A stretch of 30,328 nucleotides of DNA, from assembly GCA_958434805.1 (NCBI GenBank), contig CAUBDX010000033.1, positions 1 through 30,328 of the forward strand. Reading direction: 5' to 3'. The DNA is from an uncultured Phocaeicola sp. GTDB taxonomy: Bacteria > Bacteroidota > Bacteroidia > Bacteroidales > Bacteroidaceae. Below, in pieces: positions 16,587-26,575 of the stretch. How positions within the stretch are numbered: position 1 is the stretch's first letter; the number at the start of each line of letters is the position of its first letter. Below the pieces are notes generated by a model. The model was not told the origin of the DNA. It searched no databases and saw nothing but the letters and a program-made list of their open reading frames with translations. Both the position numbers and the translations under genes were made by a program.

Positions 16587-16688
16587 GTGACAGATAAAAG
16601 TCCGTCACACCATCTGTCACACCATCTGTCACAGTGGTAAACTATTGTCGCACAATGTGTTGCATGCGGCTGTGACAGTGTGACGGAT
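16587..16688. repeat. GTCAC cluster C after the VapE gene
   Basis: Six copies lie between the convergent genes: GTGACAGAT at 16587, three direct copies at an exact 12-bp period (GTCAC at 16604, 16616, 16628; unit TCYGTCACACCA), then GTGACAG at 16672 and GTGACGGAT at 16680, ending at the DUF6078 stop codon. A GTCGCAC variant lies at 16647. GTGACAGAT (16587-16595) can pair with either ATCTGTCAC copy, so the region may also fold as a terminator for one or both genes. Confidence 0.82.
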
Positions 16689-16689
16689 A

Positions 16690-17124
16690 TTACCAGTTAA
16701 ATTCATTTGTGTAGTAGTCGAATGACGGCTCTTCGCTGATGCCTCTCTGGCGGAACAGAAGGCGGATGGTCTGTTGGTCCTGTGGTGAAAAAGGGCGTTC
16801 CTTGCGGAAGCACCGGTAATACTGGCTTCTGCCCAGGTGGTTGATGATCATATTGCGCAGCAGGCTGCCTTCTTTGTAGGGCACATTGTCCAGCAGGTGG
16901 GTGACTCCCCATGCCATCCGCACTTTGTCGGTGGAACGGAACAGTTCACATTCTTCACCCTCCTTGGGATAACGGAGCGGGTTTACCACTTTGAGAAATA
17001 GATGTTCATCCGTATCCTGCAGGGCGGCAGTTCGTCTCAGGCAGTTTTGGGAACGGGGGCATGTGGCGTTAAGGCAGCGTGCGAAGTCTTTGGGCGCAAA
17101 GGGAAATTGCGGTTGTTTTTCCAT
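16690..17124 (-). CDS. DUF6078 family protein
   Basis: A protein of 144 residues resembling DUF6078 proteins, known from Bacteroidales and of unknown function. It carries an N-terminal cysteine cluster (C17, C22, C28) plus C59 and C105, a possible metal site. Its C-terminal part (LGRSQYYRCFRKERPFSPQD) recalls a short helix-turn-helix, but that is not established. The frame extends to a TTG at 17148; I chose ATG 17124 because the extra sequence is just two imperfect copies of AAACAAAAG and overlaps likely promoter sequence. It converges on the VapE gene, with cluster C in between, suggesting a functional pairing. The role is unknown. Confidence 0.75.
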   Translation of the reverse strand: MEKQPQFPFAPKDFARCLNATCPRSQNCLRRTAALQDTDEHLFLKVVNPLRYPKEGEECELFRSTDKVRMAWGVTHLLDNVPYKEGSLLRNMIINHLGRSQYYRCFRKERPFSPQDQQTIRLLFRQRGISEEPSFDYYTNEFNW

Positions 17125-17336
17125 GTTTCTTTTGTTTCTTTTGTTCAAAGTACAAATTTAATGAAAAACACTGGACCTGAAGAATAAAAGCGCTTCATTT
17201 GTTTCATGAACTCCCTGTTTTTTTGTAATTGTTTTATGTGAGCCATTTGGGGGACTGATTCTTTTTATTTCTGCAAAATTTCGTATTCTCTTAGCAAAAA
17301 AATATTCTATCGTTTTCCCATATTGAATAAAATGCG

Positions 17337-17344
17337 TATATTTG
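17337..17344 (+). promoter_or_regulatory. Promoter of guaB
   Basis: TATATTTG is a full -7 match 31 bases before the guaB ATG, giving a very short leader of roughly 25 bases. No guanine or xanthine riboswitch can fit. The rest of the 17149-17375 gap is AT-rich, with nothing recognisable. Confidence 0.7.
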
Positions 17345-17369
17345 CACGCAATAAAATCTAAACGCATAA

Positions 17370-18851
<1,482 letters not shown>

Positions 18852-18860
18852 AATGTATGA

Positions 18861-20201
18861 ATGATGCCGCATAGAATGGTCGGTATTCTGTCACTTCTCC
18901 TTGTGTTCGCGTTGGAAATGCGGGCGCAAGGAGAAGTTGTGTTATCTATTGACGGTGAACCTGTAAAACGTTCCGAGTTTGAATATTATTTTCGTAAATC
19001 TTCTCATCGGACCCCGCTTTCTTTTCTACCTTCTTTTATCAACTATAAATTAAAAGTACGCTATGCACATGATATGGGAATAGATACGTTGTCTGTTTTC
19101 CGCAGGCAGGTGGACTGGTATCGGGGCAAACTTTTAAGAACTTATTTGGCAGATGCAGAAAAGGAGGAACAGGCTGCCCGCCGATTATACCTGCAAGGTG
19201 AACAACGTTTGCAGGCAAATGATTGGATAAAAATTGCCCATATTAGCAAATATTTATCCCAGAATGCAAGCCGTCAGGAGGAAATGAGGGTGCGGCAGCA
19301 AATGGATTCGGTTTATGAAGCATTGCGGGAAGGCGCGGATTTTGCAACGCTGGCCCGCCGGTACTCGGATGATGAAGCTTGTAAAAATGTGGGAGGAGTG
19401 TTGCCGTGGATGCCTGTGAACAAGAATATGCAGGAATGGATAGACAAACTGGAATCTTTGGAAAGAAATAAGATTTCAGCTCCTTTTTATTCACCTATGG
19501 GCATTCATATAGTGAAATGGATAGAGCGCAGGCAGGGTGTCAGTTTTGAAGAAAAACGGGAACAGTTATTGAATTATCTGGAGAAGAATGGCAATTGTAC
19601 ATGGAAGGAGCTTTCTGCAGGACAGAAGGAAGAACTGGAGTTCCGGGTGCGGGAATTGCAGGATGGTTTGCTTGCGGCTTATTTGTCGCAAAAATATCAA
19701 TCGGGTGATGAAGCTTGGAATGAGGATGACCTGGAACGCTTCTTCAAGCAACATAAATCAGACTATGCCTGGGAATTGCCGCATTATCGGGGAGCAGTGA
19801 TTCATTGTAAAGATAGAAAAACGGCTTCAGCCATTAAGAAACAATTGAAAAAAAAACCGGTATCCCAGTGGAAAGATATATTACATACACTGACCGGAGA
19901 TGATGCTTCCTCCAAAGTTCGTATGGAAGCAGGTGTCTTTCAGATAGGGACCAACAGGTATATTGATAAATTGGTCTTTAAATGCGGTAGCTTTCAGCCT
20001 GAGCCGGATTTACCTTATACTTTTGTGATGGGAAAGAAGTTAAAGAAAGGTCCTGAAAGTTATGAGGATGTAAGAGAAGCGGTTGTCAAGGATTATCTGA
20101 CTGTCTATGAGGATGCCTGGTTGAAAGATTTGAAGCAGAAATATAAGGTTGAAATTAACCAAGAGGTTTTAAAAACAGTTAATAATAACGGAAGTAATTA
20201 A
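18861..20201 (+). CDS. Periplasmic PpiC/SurA-like peptidylprolyl isomerase
   Basis: A 446-residue exported protein. Residues 1-22 form a signal peptide (cleavage likely in EMRA-QGEV). The N-terminal part resembles the SurA chaperone domain. One parvulin-type domain occupies about 121-223 (IKIAHIS ... LARRYSDDEA ... GGVLPWM ... PMGIHIVKW). The second half has no clear isomerase domain. It probably helps fold or escort outer-membrane proteins. It follows guaB by 9 bases and is the first of three related genes. Confidence 0.85.
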   Translation: MMPHRMVGILSLLLVFALEMRAQGEVVLSIDGEPVKRSEFEYYFRKSSHRTPLSFLPSFINYKLKVRYAHDMGIDTLSVFRRQVDWYRGKLLRTYLADAEKEEQAARRLYLQGEQRLQANDWIKIAHISKYLSQNASRQEEMRVRQQMDSVYEALREGADFATLARRYSDDEACKNVGGVLPWMPVNKNMQEWIDKLESLERNKISAPFYSPMGIHIVKWIERRQGVSFEEKREQLLNYLEKNGNCTWKELSAGQKEELEFRVRELQDGLLAAYLSQKYQSGDEAWNEDDLERFFKQHKSDYAWELPHYRGAVIHCKDRKTASAIKKQLKKKPVSQWKDILHTLTGDDASSKVRMEAGVFQIGTNRYIDKLVFKCGSFQPEPDLPYTFVMGKKLKKGPESYEDVREAVVKDYLTVYEDAWLKDLKQKYKVEINQEVLKTVNNNGSN

Positions 20202-20237
20202 TTATTGCAGTATCTTCGTTCACTATTTTAATGTTAT

Positions 20238-21110
20238 ATGAATATCGTGAAAAACTGGGGGGTGTTACTTGTTATAGCAGGTGCTTTGTCGGGATGCGGC
20301 CAGGAGCACGACCATAAGGGGAGGACTCCTTTAGTGGAAGTTGCTGGTGAATATCTCTATAAAGAAGATTTGCAGGCGGCGTTGCCTTTCCATATTTCAA
20401 AAGACGATAGTGTCTTGTTTGCCGAGCACTATATAAAAAACTGGGTGGAGGATGTGCTGCTTTTTGATAAAGCGGAAGGAAATATTCCTGATAATGCAAA
20501 GATTGCCAAGTTAGTGGAGAACTATCGCAGGGCATTGATCATGCATACGTATCAGGAGGAACTGGTTAATCAGAAACTGGCCAATGAGATAAGTGATGAG
20601 GAAATCAGCACTTATTATGAGAAAAACAAGGAGTTGTTTCATACAGAACATCCTTTTGTGAAAGGGCTGTTTATAAAAGTCCCTCTTCATTCTCAGGATT
20701 TGGCAAGTGTACGCAAATGGTATAAAAAAAATAACCGGGATGCTATTGAGAGCCTGGAAAAATACAGTTTGCGCAATGCGGTGAGCTATGATTATTTTTA
20801 TGACCGTTGGATGCCATTGTCCGATATTGCTGTCAAAATACCTTTGAAAGCGCTTGATACGGATGAGAACTATTTGGACAAGAACCGGAATATAGAGGTA
20901 AAAGACACGGCGTTTTGTTATTTCCTGCATGTAGAGGAATTCTTGGGTAAGGACCAACAGAGGCCGCTGGATTTTGCAAAGACGGAAATTAAGGAGATTT
21001 TAATAAACCTGAAGCGGGTTGAATTTATAAATAAAGTCAAAGAAGAGTTATACCGACACGCTTCGGACAGGAACAAGATTAATTACTATTATTTGAATTC
21101 AAATGAATAA
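20238..21110 (+). CDS. SurA/PrsA-like lipoprotein without clear isomerase domain
   Basis: A 290-residue lipoprotein: signal peptide with lipobox LSGC, lipidated at Cys20. The following sequence (VEVAGEYLYKEDL, then a helical region to about 135) resembles the N-terminal domain of SurA/PrsA foldases. The region where a parvulin domain would sit (about 135-235) is divergent and lacks the usual GG and HI signatures, so it may be a chaperone only. Its end overlaps surA by 8 bases, indicating coupled translation. A weak promoter-like TATCTTCG lies at 20211-20218. Confidence 0.75.
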   Translation: MNIVKNWGVLLVIAGALSGCGQEHDHKGRTPLVEVAGEYLYKEDLQAALPFHISKDDSVLFAEHYIKNWVEDVLLFDKAEGNIPDNAKIAKLVENYRRALIMHTYQEELVNQKLANEISDEEISTYYEKNKELFHTEHPFVKGLFIKVPLHSQDLASVRKWYKKNNRDAIESLEKYSLRNAVSYDYFYDRWMPLSDIAVKIPLKALDTDENYLDKNRNIEVKDTAFCYFLHVEEFLGKDQQRPLDFAKTEIKEILINLKRVEFINKVKEELYRHASDRNKINYYYLNSNE

Positions 21111-22473
21111 ATTGATGTGTACCAAAGTTTATGCACTGATGCTGATGCTGTTTGCCGTTGTTTCAGTATACGGGCAAGACAATGTGATAGACGAGGTTGT
21201 ATGGGTAGTAGGTGATGAGGCCATTCTAAAATCGGACGTGGAGAATGAACGTCTGAATGCCCAGTATGAAGGCCGCAAGTTTGACGGTGATCCGTATTGT
21301 ATTATTCCGGAGCAGCTTGCCATCCAGAAATTGTTTCTTCATCAGGCTGCTATTGATAGTATTGAGGTTTCCGAACAGGAAATTATCAGTGATGTGGAAA
21401 GACGTACAAATTGGCTGATTGATCAGATTGGTTCTAAGGAAAAAGTAGAAGAATATTATAATAAGACTTCTACACAAATACGCGAAATGCTCCGCGAGAA
21501 TATACGTGATGGAAAAACGGTGCAGAAAATGCAGCAGCAGATTGTGGGGGATATCAAGATTACTCCGGCCGAAGTCCGTCGTTATTTCAAGGATCTTCCT
21601 CAAGACAGTATTCCTTTTATTCCTACTCAGGTAGAAGTGCAGATCATTACTATGGAACCTAAGATTCCGCAGGAAGAAATTGAGCGTGTGAAGAAGACTT
21701 TGCGTGACTATACGGAACGTGTTACTTCCGGTGAAATAGCTTTCTCCACTTTGGCACGTCTGTATTCGGAAGATGAAGGTTCGCGCCGCCGTGGTGGCGA
21801 ACTCGGCTTTATGGGCAGGGCTGAGCTGGTACCTGAATATGCGAATGTGGCATTCAATCTGCAAGATCCTAACAAGGTATCCAAGATTGTGGAGTCTGAA
21901 TTCGGCTTCCATATTATCCAGTTGATCGAAAAACGTGGTGACCGTATCAATACCCGCCATATCTTGTTAAAACCGAAAGTGGATGAAAAAGATCTGGAAG
22001 CAGCCTTGTTACGTCTGGATTCTATTGCCAATGATATCCGTAATGAGAAATTTACTTTTGATGATGCCGCTACTTATATCTCTCACGATAAGGACACGCG
22101 TAACAACCATGGTTTGATGGCGAATCCGCAGACTGGTACGGCGCGTTTTGAAATGCAACAATTGGCACAGGTGTCACAAGAGGCTGCAAAGATGGTGGAA
22201 GGCATGAATGTGGGGGAAATTTCCAAACCTTTTACCATGATTAATGCAAAAGGAAAGGAAATTTGCGCTATCGTGAAATTGAAAACCCGTTTGAACGGGC
22301 ATAAGGCAACCATAACGGAAGACTACCAACGGCTGAAAGGCATCGTGATGGAAAAACGCAGCGAAGAAAAACTTGATAAGTGGATCAGGGATAAACAAAA
22401 ACATACCTACGTGCGTATTAATGAGAAGTGGCAGAAATGCGATTTCAAATATCCGGGTTGGGTAAAGAAATAA
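21103..22473 (+). CDS. surA: SurA-type periplasmic chaperone/peptidylprolyl isomerase
   Basis: SurA escorts unfolded outer-membrane proteins across the periplasm. The 456-residue protein has a signal peptide (cleavage after VYG, about residue 24), an N-terminal chaperone domain (about 27-165), a first parvulin domain (about 175-278: RRRGGELGFMGRAELVPEYANVAF ends split across 229-251, with FGFHIIQL near 267-274) and a second, less typical one (about 283-385, starting RHILLK). A C-terminal helix completes the chaperone module. It lies just before an OstA-like gene, an envelope-assembly context. Confidence 0.9.
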   Translation: MNKLMCTKVYALMLMLFAVVSVYGQDNVIDEVVWVVGDEAILKSDVENERLNAQYEGRKFDGDPYCIIPEQLAIQKLFLHQAAIDSIEVSEQEIISDVERRTNWLIDQIGSKEKVEEYYNKTSTQIREMLRENIRDGKTVQKMQQQIVGDIKITPAEVRRYFKDLPQDSIPFIPTQVEVQIITMEPKIPQEEIERVKKTLRDYTERVTSGEIAFSTLARLYSEDEGSRRRGGELGFMGRAELVPEYANVAFNLQDPNKVSKIVESEFGFHIIQLIEKRGDRINTRHILLKPKVDEKDLEAALLRLDSIANDIRNEKFTFDDAATYISHDKDTRNNHGLMANPQTGTARFEMQQLAQVSQEAAKMVEGMNVGEISKPFTMINAKGKEICAIVKLKTRLNGHKATITEDYQRLKGIVMEKRSEEKLDKWIRDKQKHTYVRINEKWQKCDFKYPGWVKK

Positions 22474-22490
22474 TGTAGTGTATAAAGTAT

Positions 22491-24158
22491 ATGCTTGGAA
22501 AAAGAAAGAATAAATACTCTTCGGGCAGGCATAGGATACTTGTGGTAAGTGTCCTGTGCCTGTTCGGCTTTTGCTTGCTGGCTCAGGTGAGACCGGCTAA
22601 AAAAGGGGAACAGAAACCGGCTAAAAGCAAGGTGTATCTGTTGCATTCGGATGTGTTGAAGAAAAGTCCGTTGAATCCGGACCCGGATGCACAGATTCTG
22701 ATTGGAAACGTTGCGTTCCGTCACGACAGTGTATATATGTATTGTGACAGTGCCTGTTTCTATGAGAAAACGAATTCGCTGGAAGCTTTTGACAATGTGA
22801 AGATGGTGCAGGGGGATACCTTGTTTCTGTATGGGGACTATTTGTTTTATGACGGAAATACCCAGATTGCCCAGGTACGCTATAATGTACGCATGGAAAA
22901 CAAGAATACGACTTTGTTGACGGATAGCCTGAACTACGATCGTATTTATAATTTGGGATATTACTTTGATGGCGGGACATTGATGGACGAGGAGAATGTA
23001 TTGACTTCGGAATGGGGGGAATATAGTCCGGCTACCAAAATATCTGTGTTCAATTATGATGTGAAGTTGGTCAACCCTAAGTTTATTTTGACTTCCGATA
23101 CATTACGATACAGTACAGCAACCAAAATAGCCAATATCCTTGGTCCGTCCGATATTGTCAGTGATGCTAACCATATTTATTCGGAATTGGGCTTTTATAA
23201 TACTCAGATAGGGCAGGCGGAATTGTTGGACCGGTCCGTGCTGACCAATGAGGGGAAGCGTTTGACTGGAGACAGTCTGTTTTATGATCGTGTAAAAGGA
23301 TACGGGGAGGCGTTTGATAATGTGATCATGACAGATACTGTAAACAAGAATATGCTGACTGGTGATTATTGTTATTATAATGAATTGACCAAGTATGCTT
23401 TTGCTACTAAAAAAGCGGTGGCAGTGGATTATTCACAAGGTGACAGCTTGTTTATGCATGCCGATACATTGCAAATGTATACCTACTATTTGAATACTGA
23501 TTCTATGTTCCGGGAAACGCGGGCGTATCATAAGGTACGTATGTATCGCACGGATGTGCAGGGGGTATGCGATTCGTTGGTCTTTTCCTCCAAGGATAGC
23601 TGCCTGACCATGTATTATGACCCTATACTGTGGAATAACAACCAGCAGTTGCTGGGAGAGAAAATCATGATTTATATGAATGACAGTACGATAGACTGGG
23701 CACATATTCAGAATCAGGCTTTGTCTGTAGAACAACTGGATTCTACTAGTTATAATCAGGTGACAGGAAAAGAGATGAAGGCTTGGTTTCAAGGCGGTGA
23801 GATGCGCAAAGTAGATGTGATCGGTTCGGTTCGTCTGGTATATTATCCGATGGAAAGCGACAGTACACTGATTGGAATGAATGTTTCTGAAACCAGTCTG
23901 CTGAATATGTTTCTGGAAAACCGGAAGATGAAAAAAATGATTATGAGTCCGAAATCGAACGGTACTCTTTATCCTATGCTCCAACGTCCGCCGGAGAAGA
24001 TGAAGTTGGATAACTTTGTGTGGTTTGACTATATCCGTCCGCTTGATAAAGAGGATATCTTTAAGTGGCGTGGAAAGAAAGCCGGTCAGGGGTTGAAGAA
24101 GAGTAACCGGAGTGCTGTTCCTTTGCCCAATCATAATTTATTTAATAAAAAGAAATAG
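22491..24158 (+). CDS. OstA-like (LptA/LptD N-terminal domain) protein
   Basis: A 555-residue exported protein with a signal peptide (hydrophobic core about 16-30, cleavage near LLA-Q). It consists of repeated short beta motifs such as GDTLFLYGDYLFYD and GDSLFYDRVKGYGEAFDNV, the OstA/LptA beta-jellyroll pattern in which strands alternate with D-x-L-x-Y. A role as an LPS-transport bridge component working with LptB is likely but inferred. It is much longer than E. coli LptA (185), with an apparently extended jellyroll. It starts 17 bases after surA. Confidence 0.82.
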   Translation: MLGKRKNKYSSGRHRILVVSVLCLFGFCLLAQVRPAKKGEQKPAKSKVYLLHSDVLKKSPLNPDPDAQILIGNVAFRHDSVYMYCDSACFYEKTNSLEAFDNVKMVQGDTLFLYGDYLFYDGNTQIAQVRYNVRMENKNTTLLTDSLNYDRIYNLGYYFDGGTLMDEENVLTSEWGEYSPATKISVFNYDVKLVNPKFILTSDTLRYSTATKIANILGPSDIVSDANHIYSELGFYNTQIGQAELLDRSVLTNEGKRLTGDSLFYDRVKGYGEAFDNVIMTDTVNKNMLTGDYCYYNELTKYAFATKKAVAVDYSQGDSLFMHADTLQMYTYYLNTDSMFRETRAYHKVRMYRTDVQGVCDSLVFSSKDSCLTMYYDPILWNNNQQLLGEKIMIYMNDSTIDWAHIQNQALSVEQLDSTSYNQVTGKEMKAWFQGGEMRKVDVIGSVRLVYYPMESDSTLIGMNVSETSLLNMFLENRKMKKMIMSPKSNGTLYPMLQRPPEKMKLDNFVWFDYIRPLDKEDIFKWRGKKAGQGLKKSNRSAVPLPNHNLFNKKK

Positions 24159-24160
24159 CT

Positions 24161-24457
24161 ATGGGAATGTTTAAGATGGAAAAGCCCCGCCGTTTCAACC
24201 ATCAATATATTTATGTGGATGAACGGAAGGAGAAGCTGCAAAAACTGGAGGAGAAAGCCAAACGCGAGTTGGGTATGCTTCCTCCCAAAGAATTTTCTCC
24301 GGAAGATATCCGTGGAAAGTTCGTTCAAGGTACCAAGCATTTAAAACGCAGAAAAGAAAGCGGGCGTAAGCCGATGACTTATGGAGCTTTGTTTGTGGCC
24401 ATTTTGGTTTTGTTGTATATTCTGCATTACCTGGTGACCGGTGAGTTTACTTTTTAA
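24161..24457 (+). CDS. Small membrane protein (unknown function)
   Basis: A 98-residue protein: a highly charged N-terminal two thirds, with a possible short coiled coil at about 21-38, and a single transmembrane segment near the C-terminus (about 74-92). It starts 2 bases after the OstA-like gene and ends 21 bases before mutL, so it belongs to the operon. No family is recognised with certainty. The orientation (charged N-terminus inside) follows from the positive-inside rule. Confidence 0.8.
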   Translation: MGMFKMEKPRRFNHQYIYVDERKEKLQKLEEKAKRELGMLPPKEFSPEDIRGKFVQGTKHLKRRKESGRKPMTYGALFVAILVLLYILHYLVTGEFTF

Positions 24458-24478
24458 TTACGTAAGTTTATAAGATAT

Positions 24479-26347
24479 ATGAGCGATATTATCCGTTTGC
24501 TGCCGGATTCCGTTGCCAATCAGATAGCAGCGGGAGAGGTGATTCAGCGTCCTGCATCAGTGATTAAAGAATTGGTGGAGAATGCTATCGACGCAGGTGC
24601 TCAGCACGTTGACGTGTTGGTAGTGGATGCAGGAAAGACTTCCATTCAGGTGATTGATGATGGAAAAGGTATGTCGGAAACAGATGCACGTTTGTCTTTT
24701 GAGCGCCATGCGACTTCTAAAATTCGTGAAGCTGCTGATTTGTTTGCTTTGCATACCATGGGATTTCGTGGAGAGGCTTTGGCTTCTATTGCTGCTGTGG
24801 CTCAGGTGGAGCTTCGTACTCGTATGGAAGGGGAGGAATTGGGAACGATGTTGACGATATCCGGCTCCAAGGTAGAGGGACAGGAGGCGGTTTCTTGCCC
24901 GAAAGGCAGTAGCTTCAGTGTGAAGAATTTATTCTTTAATGTGCCGGCGCGTCGTAAGTTCCTGAAGTCGAACCAGACGGAGCTGAGTAATATATTGACG
25001 GAGTTTGAACGGATTGTATTGGTTAATCCGGAGGTGTCTTTCACTTTGCATCATAATGGGGCGGAACTGTTCAATCTTCCTGCACTTCAGTTGCGCCAGC
25101 GTATCATGGGAGTTTTCGGAAAGAAAATAAATCAGGAGTTGTTATCGCTGGATGTAGATACTACAATGGTCCGTGTTTCCGGGTTTGTAGGAAAACCTGA
25201 AACAGCCCGTAAGAAAGGAGCCCGCCAATATTTCTTTGTAAACGGGCGATATATGCGCCATCCTTATTTTCATAAGGCTATCATGGATGCATACGAGCAG
25301 TTGGTTCCCGTGGGTGAGCAAGTATCTTATTTCATTTATTTTGAGGTGGATCCTGCTAATATTGATGTGAACATACATCCTACTAAAACAGAGATAAAGT
25401 TTGAGAACGAGCAAGCCATCTGGCAGATATTGGCAGCTGCCGTGAAAGAAACTCTAGGTAAGTTCAATGCGGTACCTTCCATTGATTTTGATACGGAGGG
25501 AATGCCGGATATTCCAGCCTTTGATGCATCTCCATACACTGGTATACAGCCACCAAAGACGACTTATAATCCTGATTATAATCCTTTTAATGTTTCGGCT
25601 GCTCCTCCCTCTTCTTATTCAAAGCCTAGTAAGGACTGGGAACAACTGTATGCGGGGCTGGAACGTCATGCTTCTTCTCAAAACTTTCATCCTGACGAGA
25701 ATGATTATAGGGCGGAAGAGGCTTCTCCTGCGGAGGAAAATCCCGGATTGTATGATCATGTGGAGGACTCTTCAGTCAGTGAGAAATCCGGCCAGCATTA
25801 TCAGTTTAAAGGACGTTTTATTTTGACTTCTGTAAAGTCCGGCTTAATGATCATTGATCAGCAGCGTGCCCATATCCGTATTTTATATGACAAGTATATA
25901 GACCAGATAAGTCGTCGTCAAGGTGTTTCTCAAGGAATGCTGTTTCCGGATATTGTGCAGTTTCCGCTTTCCGAAGTGGCTATTTTGCAGGAAATTATGG
26001 AAGACTTGTCTTTCCTGGGATTCGAACTGACTGATTTGGGAGGAGGAAGTTATGCCATAAACGGTGTTCCTGCAGGTATTGAAGGCCTTAACCCGATAGA
26101 CTTGATCCAAAATATGGTGCATACAGCTATGGAAAAAGGTGGCAAGGTAAAAGAAGAGGTGCAGAGTATTCTGGCATTGACTTTGGCTAAAGCGGCGGCA
26201 ATTGTTCCCGGACAAGTGTTGACGAATGAGGAAATGACAGGTTTGGTGGATGGCTTATTTGCTGTGGCTACTCCTAATTATACTCCGGATGGTAAAACGG
26301 TTCTTTCCGTGATTAATGAGGATGATTTGGAAAAACTGTTTAAATAA
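24479..26347 (+). CDS. mutL: DNA mismatch repair protein MutL
   Basis: MutL links mismatch recognition by MutS to strand removal. The GHKL ATPase motifs are intact: [11 protein letters not shown] with Glu31 and Asn35, DDGKGM (60-65), ATSKI (78-82) and GFRGEAL (95-101). The linker (about 335-440) is poorly conserved and proline-rich. In the C-terminal domain the endonuclease motif DQHA(x2)E(x4)E is absent: the site reads [12 protein letters not shown] (460-471). The CPHGRP-like motif near the end reads TPNYTPDGK. It therefore looks non-cutting. The length of 622 is normal. Confidence 0.96.
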   Translation: MSDIIRLLPDSVANQIAAGEVIQRPASVIKELVENAIDAGAQHVDVLVVDAGKTSIQVIDDGKGMSETDARLSFERHATSKIREAADLFALHTMGFRGEALASIAAVAQVELRTRMEGEELGTMLTISGSKVEGQEAVSCPKGSSFSVKNLFFNVPARRKFLKSNQTELSNILTEFERIVLVNPEVSFTLHHNGAELFNLPALQLRQRIMGVFGKKINQELLSLDVDTTMVRVSGFVGKPETARKKGARQYFFVNGRYMRHPYFHKAIMDAYEQLVPVGEQVSYFIYFEVDPANIDVNIHPTKTEIKFENEQAIWQILAAAVKETLGKFNAVPSIDFDTEGMPDIPAFDASPYTGIQPPKTTYNPDYNPFNVSAAPPSSYSKPSKDWEQLYAGLERHASSQNFHPDENDYRAEEASPAEENPGLYDHVEDSSVSEKSGQHYQFKGRFILTSVKSGLMIIDQQRAHIRILYDKYIDQISRRQGVSQGMLFPDIVQFPLSEVAILQEIMEDLSFLGFELTDLGGGSYAINGVPAGIEGLNPIDLIQNMVHTAMEKGGKVKEEVQSILALTLAKAAAIVPGQVLTNEEMTGLVDGLFAVATPNYTPDGKTVLSVINEDDLEKLFK

Positions 26348-26424
26348 TTTGCCAATGTGCTGGTTTGCCAATGTGCTGCTCTATGTCCGCATGGTAATTG
26401 ACACATTGGCATATTGACACATTG
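26348..26424. repeat. Tandem-arm inverted repeat after mutL
   Basis: TTTGCCAATGTGCTG occurs twice (26348-26362, 26364-26378; 16-bp offset). ATTGACACATTG occurs twice on the other side (26397-26408, 26413-26424; also 16-bp offset). TGCCAATGTG is the reverse complement of CACATTGGCA, so the arms pair. It probably ends the operon transcript. The remaining 26425-26575 gap holds the next promoter and nothing else recognisable. Confidence 0.7.
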
Positions 26425-26504
26425 TTACATTATAAAGAACGTGAAGATTCTTGAACTAAATAAAAACAAATTCAACACACCGTTATTCTTTGGCAGGACT
26501 TTTG

Positions 26505-26512
26505 TACTTTTG
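26505..26512 (+). promoter_or_regulatory. Promoter of the Omp85-type barrel gene
   Basis: TACTTTTG fits the -7 consensus, identical to the clpP box. The expected start is near 26519, giving a leader of about 57 bases to the ATG at 26576. Confidence 0.6.
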
Positions 26513-26575
26513 AAAACTCATTTGCCGTAGAAAGTTTTTTTGAGTAAGGACTTTGGGCAGACAATAAACTATTAT

